Assembly (NCBI GenBank): GCA_035063885.1
Contig: JAPSFM010000140.1
Coordinates: 1-12,146 of the forward strand
Length of the DNA stretch: 12,146 bases
Direction of reading: 5' to 3'
From: CAADGY01 sp900696665
GTDB taxonomy: Bacteria > Acidobacteriota > Terriglobia > Bryobacterales > Bryobacteraceae
The translations under genes and the position numbers were made by a program. Positions 8,109 through 12,146 of the stretch are shown here, one piece after another (the stretch's first letter is position 1; each line of letters begins with the position of its first letter). The notes beneath the pieces were generated by a model, which did not search any database, was not told the DNA's origin, and was given only the letters and a program-made list of their open reading frames with translations.

Positions 8109-8591
8109 ATGATAAAGACACGCCGGCCAATCGAAAACAAGTCAAACCGCGGGTTCTCCGCGCCGATACTGCTCGCTGTCCTGCTGGGCGTGATGTTGGG
8201 AGTTGGGTTCTTTACGTTCGGTTACGCAAAGGGTTCGTCTTACATGACGGACGATCCTGCCGCCTGCGCCAACTGCCACGTGATGCGGGAGCAGTATGAA
8301 GGCTGGATGAAATCGAGCCACGGTAAGGTTGCCGTTTGTAATGACTGTCACACTCCGCCCGGCCTGGTTCCAAAGTACGCTACGAAGGCGATCAACGGCT
8401 TTTTTCATTCGCTCGCTTTTACGACCGGGCATTTTCCAGATGAGATCCAAATTACCAGGAGGAACTTCAACGTTACCGAGTCGTCCTGCCTGAAGTGTCA
8501 CGAGGACATTGTCACGGGCATCCGGGCGACACGGGAACACAAAGCCGACGTGGAATGCGTCACCTGTCATCGTACCGTTGGACATATGTAA
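8109..8591 (+). CDS. nrfH: NrfH, tetraheme quinol dehydrogenase of nitrite reductase
   Basis: A 160-residue membrane-anchored c-type cytochrome of the NapC/NirT/NrfH family that oxidises menaquinol and passes electrons to NrfA. One transmembrane helix spans residues about 17-38, with the C-terminal part in the periplasm. Four heme motifs are present: CANCH (53-57), CNDCH (77-81), CLKCH (127-131) and CVTCH (150-154). The first continues as CxxCHxM with Met59; in the solved Desulfovibrio NrfH a Met at this position is an axial ligand of the quinol-side heme, which separates NrfH from many NapC relatives. Length matches the family. The start has a weak purine-rich site (GAGAAAG, 8099-8105). nrfA follows after 19 bp, so the two are surely cotranscribed; a small imperfect hairpin (8054-8071) sits between the binding-protein gene and nrfH but lacks a T-run. 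Confidence 0.93.
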   Translation: MIKTRRPIENKSNRGFSAPILLAVLLGVMLGVGFFTFGYAKGSSYMTDDPAACANCHVMREQYEGWMKSSHGKVAVCNDCHTPPGLVPKYATKAINGFFHSLAFTTGHFPDEIQITRRNFNVTESSCLKCHEDIVTGIRATREHKADVECVTCHRTVGHM

Positions 8592-8610
8592 GTACACTAC
8601 AAGGGAATAT

Positions 8611-10047
8611 ATGGCTGAATTAAGGAGCAGTAACCCGTCCGGATGGAATCGAAGGCTGTTGCTGATTGTTGCTATAACCGCCGCGATCACTCTCGGTGTA
8701 GCAGCGTTGCTCGTGAATATTTTCGAAAGAAAGCAGGAGGCACGCAATCCTTTTTTCCGCGTTGTGGAGTTGTCGGATGAAATTGACGATCCGGCGGTAT
8801 GGGGAAAAAACTTTCCTCTCCAATACGACTCATACCAGAGAACGGTGGATCAGGAAAGAACGCGGTACGGCGGATCGGAGGCGCTCCGGCATCTGCCTAC
8901 AAATGTGGACCCTCGCAGCGTCGTCGCACAGAATAAACTCCAAGACGACCCAAGGCTGAAGACGATGTGGGCGGGCTACGCCTTCGCGGTGGATTTCCGC
9001 GAAGAACGCGGCCACGCTTACATGCTGATCGATCAGAAATACACCAGGCGCGTACTCGAGTTCAAGCAGCCCGGAACGTGCCTGAACTGCCACGCTTCCA
9101 CGTACATCACCATGCGCAAGCTCGGCAACGGGGATATCTTCGTCGGCTTCGACAGGATGAACCGGATGACCTATGCCGAAGCCGCCAAGATGGTGACACA
9201 TCCTGTTTCCTGCATCGATTGCCATGACCCCCAAACCATGCAGTTGCGGATCACGCGTCCGGCGTTCATTGAAGGTATTCGCGCCTATAAGGCGTCGCAG
9301 GGCATTAAGGATTTTGATGTCAATAGACAAGCGACCGCGCAGGAGATGCGATCGTACGTCTGCGGGCAATGCCATGTAGAGTACTACTTCAAGGGAGACG
9401 AGAAGAGACTGACGTTCCCGTGGGAAGGCGGCTTGAAAGTGGATGACGCGCTGGCCTATTACGATCGTGTAGGTTTCAGGGACTGGGTGCATGCGGAAAC
9501 CGGAGCGCCCATGCTCAAGGCGCAGCATCCCGAGTTTGAGACGTTTAACCAGGGCGTCCACGCCAGGTCCGGCGTGGCGTGCGCCGATTGCCATATGCCT
9601 TACATGCGCGAAGGGGGGCTGAAAATCAGCGACCATCACGTCCGCAGCCCCTTGCTCAATATCAACCGTGCCTGCCAGGGATGCCACCATTTTTCTGAAC
9701 AGGAACTAAAGGACCGCGCCGAAACCATTCAGGCACGCTTCGCCCATGCAAGGAATGTGGCGATGGATGCCATTGTCGAATTGATCGGAGATATCAAGCA
9801 AGCGAAGGCGTCGGGGAAATCGGACGCTGAACTGGCGGCGGCGCGAGACTTCCATCGGAAATCACAATTCTTTGTCGATTACGTCGAAGCGGAGAATTCG
9901 ATGGGTTTCCATGCATCGGGCGAGACGCTTCGTGTCCTTACCGATGCGGTAGACATGGCCCGAAAAGGGCAACTTGTGCTTCGCGGGGTCGACCCGAGCC
10001 GGTGGCCGGCAAGAAAAAAGGCGGAGGAGATCGCCAGTAACCGGTAA
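8611..10047 (+). CDS. nrfA: NrfA, pentaheme ammonia-forming cytochrome c nitrite reductase (CxxCH type)
   Basis: Periplasmic enzyme of 478 residues reducing nitrite to ammonium with six electrons. The start at 8611 has AAGGGA four bases upstream and opens with a basic stretch and a hydrophobic segment (residues 15-37), a signal or anchor. Five heme motifs occur: CLNCH (157-161), CIDCH (201-205), CGQCH (251-255), CADCH (324-328) and CQGCH (355-359). The first is the active-site heme, which in classical NrfA is CxxCK; here it is CxxCH, as in the Campylobacter-type clade. Other signatures are kept: CGQCHVEYYF (Glu257, Tyr258) and LKAQHPEFE (Lys303, Gln305, His306), matching the calcium site, catalytic Tyr and catalytic His of E. 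coli NrfA, plus AENSMGFH in the dimer helix. Catalytic Arg is probably Arg146 or Arg147. It is partnered with NrfH, and no NrfBCD is present. Confidence 0.95.
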   Translation: MAELRSSNPSGWNRRLLLIVAITAAITLGVAALLVNIFERKQEARNPFFRVVELSDEIDDPAVWGKNFPLQYDSYQRTVDQERTRYGGSEALRHLPTNVDPRSVVAQNKLQDDPRLKTMWAGYAFAVDFREERGHAYMLIDQKYTRRVLEFKQPGTCLNCHASTYITMRKLGNGDIFVGFDRMNRMTYAEAAKMVTHPVSCIDCHDPQTMQLRITRPAFIEGIRAYKASQGIKDFDVNRQATAQEMRSYVCGQCHVEYYFKGDEKRLTFPWEGGLKVDDALAYYDRVGFRDWVHAETGAPMLKAQHPEFETFNQGVHARSGVACADCHMPYMREGGLKISDHHVRSPLLNINRACQGCHHFSEQELKDRAETIQARFAHARNVAMDAIVELIGDIKQAKASGKSDAELAAARDFHRKSQFFVDYVEAENSMGFHASGETLRVLTDAVDMARKGQLVLRGVDPSRWPARKKAEEIASNR

Positions 10048-10057
10048 TAATCCGGAT

Positions 10058-10411
10058 TCAGATGGCCTTTAGGATCGCCTTCACGGCGTCCATGCAAAGG
10101 GTGGCGGCATGTTTTGATTCGGCAGGCAAGCCGCCCAGTGCCTCCTCGATGACCGCGGCGTTGAGGGTGCGCAGCTCGGCGGGGGTTTTCCCCGACACCA
10201 ATTCCGTGAGTGCGGAACCGGCGGCAATGGAGGCTGTGCATCCACGCGCTTTGTAAGCGGCGTTACAGGTACGGCCATTTTCAAAAAGAACGGAAAGGCG
10301 CAGAATATCGCCACAGGCGGGGTTGGAGACCTCTACCGTCACGGCGGGCGGTTGCAGTTCGCCGGCGTTGCGCGGATTCCGGAAATGTGAGATCAGCCGT
10401 TCGTCGTACAA
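10058..10411 (-). CDS. IscU/NifU-like Fe-S cluster scaffold lacking the third ligand Cys
   Basis: A cytosolic IscU-fold protein, 117 residues if started at the TTG at 10411, which is preceded by GAGGAGGA (10422-10429) ten bases upstream and gives the family's usual N-terminus, MYDERLISHFRNPRN. A longer frame from a TTG at 10453 adds 14 residues without a better site. NPACGD (Cys33, Asp35) and GCTASIAAGSALTEL (Cys58) match two ligand cysteines and the conserved Asp of IscU. Ungapped alignment of the C-terminal helix to IscU LPPVKIHCSVLAEDAIKAAV puts Ala102 where the third ligand Cys should be; His101 is kept, and a Cys appears four residues later (Cys106). The HscA-binding LPPVK reads LPAES. 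It therefore belongs to an IscU-like side branch whose function, scaffold or carrier, is uncertain. It is convergent with nrfA (10-bp gap) and divergent from the radical SAM gene. Confidence 0.82.
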   Translation of the reverse strand: MYDERLISHFRNPRNAGELQPPAVTVEVSNPACGDILRLSVLFENGRTCNAAYKARGCTASIAAGSALTELVSGKTPAELRTLNAAVIEEALGGLPAESKHAATLCMDAVKAILKAI

Positions 10412-10412
10412 T
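10407..10412 (+). promoter_or_regulatory. Possible -10 box for the radical SAM/Nudix operon
   Basis: TACAAT has one mismatch from TATAAT and overlaps the start codon of the divergent scaffold gene. Transcription would begin near 10419, giving a ~34-nt leader that contains the whole 10433-10453 dyad. No convincing -35 box is seen 16-18 bp upstream, so the call is tentative. Confidence 0.25.
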
Positions 10413-10421
10413 GCGGGCGCA

Positions 10422-10429
10422 TCCTCCTC
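10422..10429 (-). promoter_or_regulatory. Ribosome binding site deciding the TTG start of the scaffold gene
   Basis: On the minus strand these bases read GAGGAGGA, a strong Shine-Dalgarno match, ten bases from the TTG at 10411. Because the motif lies inside the longer frame from 10453, it argues that translation begins at 10411 and not at 10453. Confidence 0.6.
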
Positions 10430-10432
10430 TAC

Positions 10433-10453
10433 TTGTGTTTCAATAAAACACAA
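10433..10453. promoter_or_regulatory. Perfect 8-5-8 dyad in the divergent intergenic region
   Basis: TTGTGTTT (10433-10440) and AAACACAA (10446-10453) are perfect inverted complements around the 5-base centre CAATA. The right arm's last base is the A of the radical SAM ATG. It fills half of the 41 bp separating two divergent start codons, a natural place for an operator controlling both genes. The outer TTGTG/CACAA recalls CRP and Rex half-sites, but the spacing (11 bases between them instead of 8) does not fit either. An mRNA hairpin at the start codon is the alternative reading. Confidence 0.6.
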
Positions 10454-11619
10454 TGCCCGAGTGGCGCAACTATTTCCATATTCTGGGACAGCGAGTGCGC
10501 CGCCGCCGGTTCCGTTCTCTTTTTCTTTTTGTCACGTCGCGGTGCAACTCGCTCTGCCGGACATGCTTCTACTTCGACAAGTTGAACAGTACCGACGACC
10601 TTACTTTTGAAGAAATTGAGCGGATCTCGGCCACAACGCCTCCTTTTGAGAAGCTCTGGATCTCCGGGGGCGAACCCTTCCTGCGTGATCGACTGGCGGA
10701 TATCCTCGCCCTGTTCGTGAACCGGAACGGTGTGCAAAATATCAACCTTCCCACCAACGGGCTGCTTCCGGAAAAGATTTTCCGGTCCGTCGACTGCGTG
10801 CTGGCTCTATGTCCGACCGTGTCCATTGACTTGAATTTTTCACTCGATGGTCTGGCCAATACGCATGACGCCATCCGCGGTGTACCGAACAACTTTGGTC
10901 GCACGGTAGCCACCATGGAGCAGGCTGAAAAGCGCTATCGCGGCATTCGCCGCCTCCGACGGAATGTGGCCACTGTGGTCACGCGCGAGAACTATCGTGA
11001 GCTCGTCGACCTCGGGTTGAAACTGCTGGAAAGAGGGTCAATCGACGGACAGTACTTCGAAGTCGCACGCGGTGAGGCGCCGGACCCTGGACTCAAACGG
11101 ATGAGCAGCGAAGCGCTTGCCGAACTGCATGCCAAATTGATGCCGCTACACCGGCGCTACGCAGAAAAATTGTTCGACCATCTGCCCGCTTCGTTCAGGC
11201 TGATTGCCAAGGCGTACTACCTTGGCAACATCCGATTGCATTTCGACCTGCATGAGAAGTACTTCGAGCGCCCGGCAACGTGGCCCATGGCCTGCACGGC
11301 AGGCAAGACTTCTCTCGTCATCGATCATAACGGGAAGTTTCGCGCGTGCGAGCTCCGGAACGCGGTTGGAGATCTTCACGACCTTGATTTCAGTGTCTCC
11401 GCCGCGCTGGCTTCGGACGGGCTGCGCGCGGAGATTGAAGAGATTCCCAAGGCCGGTTGCTGGTGTACACATAGCTGTTTTATTCAGGACAGCTCCAAGT
11501 TTTCGCCGCGAGTACAACTGTTCGAAATCCCCTGGGCCTATCTGCGGCAGCGTTTTTCGCGTTTTCCGGAGCTGCCCTTCGAGGAACTTGAAAGATTCCG
11601 GTCTTTGGATCTCGCCTGA
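10453..11619 (+). CDS. Radical SAM protein with C-terminal auxiliary-cluster (SPASM/twitch-like) cysteines
   Basis: A 388-residue cytosolic radical SAM enzyme. The core motif is CNSLCRTC (Cys31, 35, 38), following the usual beta strand LFLFVTSRC. GGEPF at 72-76 is the SAM-contacting motif, and SLDGLANTHDAIRG lies near 130-145. The last quarter carries five more cysteines, Cys281, Cys299, Cys336, Cys338 and Cys342 (MACTAG, RACEL, GCWCTHSC), consistent with a second Fe-S cluster of SPASM or twitch type. Such domains occur in enzymes that modify peptides, proteins or cofactors; the substrate is unknown and no small precursor-peptide gene was recognised nearby. The ATG abuts a perfect dyad and has no Shine-Dalgarno sequence. 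The divergent neighbour is an Fe-S scaffold-like gene, which suggests cluster supply; the Nudix gene follows 8 bp downstream, probably in the same operon. Confidence 0.85.
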   Translation: MPEWRNYFHILGQRVRRRRFRSLFLFVTSRCNSLCRTCFYFDKLNSTDDLTFEEIERISATTPPFEKLWISGGEPFLRDRLADILALFVNRNGVQNINLPTNGLLPEKIFRSVDCVLALCPTVSIDLNFSLDGLANTHDAIRGVPNNFGRTVATMEQAEKRYRGIRRLRRNVATVVTRENYRELVDLGLKLLERGSIDGQYFEVARGEAPDPGLKRMSSEALAELHAKLMPLHRRYAEKLFDHLPASFRLIAKAYYLGNIRLHFDLHEKYFERPATWPMACTAGKTSLVIDHNGKFRACELRNAVGDLHDLDFSVSAALASDGLRAEIEEIPKAGCWCTHSCFIQDSSKFSPRVQLFEIPWAYLRQRFSRFPELPFEELERFRSLDLA

Positions 11620-11627
11620 GCCGCGAT

Positions 11628-12029
11628 ATGCGCAGATACGGTGTCGTAGTGGTTGCCGCGCTGATCTGGCGGGAGGGGTCGCTACTGATTGCGCAACGCA
11701 GGAAAGATGCGCCTCACCCGTTGAAATGGGAGTTTCCAGGAGGAAAAGTGGAGCGGGGCGAAACGCCGCGAGAAGCGCTCGAACGTGAACTGGAAGAGGA
11801 ACTTTGTATCCGGGCAAACGTGGGGAAAGAAGTGATCCGCTATGATTACGGTTACCCGGGAAAAGCGCCGTTGCTCTTAATTTTCTGCAGCGTCACCGAA
11901 TTCTATGGTGAGCCGCAAAACCTGGTCTTTGAGCAGATCCGATGGGAAAAGCCGGCAAACCTGCCGCACTACGACTTTCTGGACGGCGACAAGGACATCG
12001 TAGACCGGTTGGCCCGCGGCGGTCTTTAA
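11628..12029 (+). CDS. MutT-like Nudix hydrolase
   Basis: A 133-residue Nudix hydrolase, predicted to split nucleoside triphosphates such as 8-oxo-dGTP or modified CTP into the monophosphate and pyrophosphate, using magnesium or manganese. WEFPGGKVERGE is typical of MutT and NudG. The Nudix box runs from Gly39 to Ile61: Gly39, Glu45, Arg53-Glu54-Leu55, Glu57-Glu58, then Leu59-Cys60-Ile61. The metal-binding REUxEE is intact, but the conserved glycine near the end (REUxEExGU) is Cys60, an unusual replacement. Length is normal for the family, with the C-terminal WEKPANLPHYDFLDGDKDIV typical of the CTP/8-oxo-dGTP group. The start follows the radical SAM stop by 8 bp with no strong ribosome binding site, which suggests translational coupling. 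Confidence 0.9.
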   Translation: MRRYGVVVVAALIWREGSLLIAQRRKDAPHPLKWEFPGGKVERGETPREALERELEEELCIRANVGKEVIRYDYGYPGKAPLLLIFCSVTEFYGEPQNLVFEQIRWEKPANLPHYDFLDGDKDIVDRLARGGL

Positions 12030-12102
12030 CCCAAGTTCGTCACGACAGTCGTCGTTTCAAGCTATTTTGGCCGCTCCCATGAAGGGAAGTGCTTTAGCCT
12101 CA

Positions 12103-12126
12103 ATCGTTATTTTTTGAAATGACGAT
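12103..12126. other. AT-rich hairpin downstream of the Nudix gene
   Basis: ATCGTTATTT (12103-12112) pairs with AAATGACGAT (12117-12126) through ten positions, one of them a G-U wobble, around the 4-base loop TTTG. No T-run follows on either strand, so it is not a classical intrinsic terminator. It could still be the transcript end of the radical SAM/Nudix operon, or a regulator site for a gene beyond the window. Confidence 0.45.
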
Positions 12127-12146
12127 GTAGTGTAGACCAACCCTCT

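Noticed and set aside
8509..8610. Earlier start for nrfA inside nrfH
   Set aside because: The frame is open but the added residues are the out-of-frame reading of nrfH, while ATG 8611 has AAGGGA upstream and begins the signal segment.
10412..10453. TTG at 10453 as the start of the scaffold gene
   Set aside because: It would place the strong GAGGAGGA site inside the coding region and add 14 residues not typical for IscU-like proteins.
10433..10453. CRP, FNR or Rex operator identity for the dyad
   Set aside because: The outer half-sites resemble these, but the centre is three bases too long for CRP and Rex, and the FNR core TTGAT/ATCAA is absent.

Overview
The window looks like a chromosomal segment from an Acidobacteriota bacterium, probably close to Bryobacteraceae/Solibacter. 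This is inferred from three things: a ~1,090-residue Oar-like TonB-dependent receptor with an N-terminal carboxypeptidase-regulatory domain (a hugely expanded family in that phylum), GC-rich coding sequence, and a large secreted carbohydrate-active lipoprotein directly behind the receptor. No rRNA, tRNA or CRISPR array is visible.

Layout. Positions 1-120 carry what looks like the outward end of an insertion sequence (two 18-bp direct repeats at 25-bp spacing, ending in TGACA), best matched to an IS21-type terminus. At 196-3477 is the TonB-dependent receptor. It is followed 22 bp later by a lipoprotein (3500-6586) whose C-terminal two thirds resemble the PcRGLX/YetA (PL26) exo-rhamnogalacturonan lyase family. 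The two form a probable operon for capturing and cutting a pectin-like glycan at the cell surface. About 500 bp without a convincing gene follow (6587-7084), ending in a 10-bp tandem repeat and a promoter placed so close to the next start codon that the message would be nearly leaderless.

From 7085 come an orphan sugar-type periplasmic binding protein, then nrfH (8109-8591) and nrfA (8611-10047). These two encode a membrane quinol dehydrogenase and a pentaheme nitrite reductase that together reduce nitrite to ammonium. All five NrfA heme motifs are CxxCH. The active-site heme lacks the usual CxxCK lysine, although the rest of the catalytic and calcium-site residues appear present.

After a 10-bp convergent gap, an IscU-like scaffold gene lies on the minus strand (10058-10411). 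It lacks the third canonical ligand cysteine and has a degenerate LPPVK motif. It is divergent from a radical SAM protein with an auxiliary cysteine cluster (10453-11619). The 41 bp between their starts contain a perfect 8-5-8 dyad that abuts the radical SAM start codon. A Nudix hydrolase (11628-12029) follows 8 bp behind the radical SAM gene. The last 117 bases hold only an AT-rich hairpin.

The best candidates for something new are the scaffold/radical SAM divergent pair with its shared dyad and non-canonical scaffold. Next is the CxxCH-type NrfHA module preceded by an orphan sugar-binding protein, then the receptor/lyase pair with an unusual N-terminal extension on the lyase.
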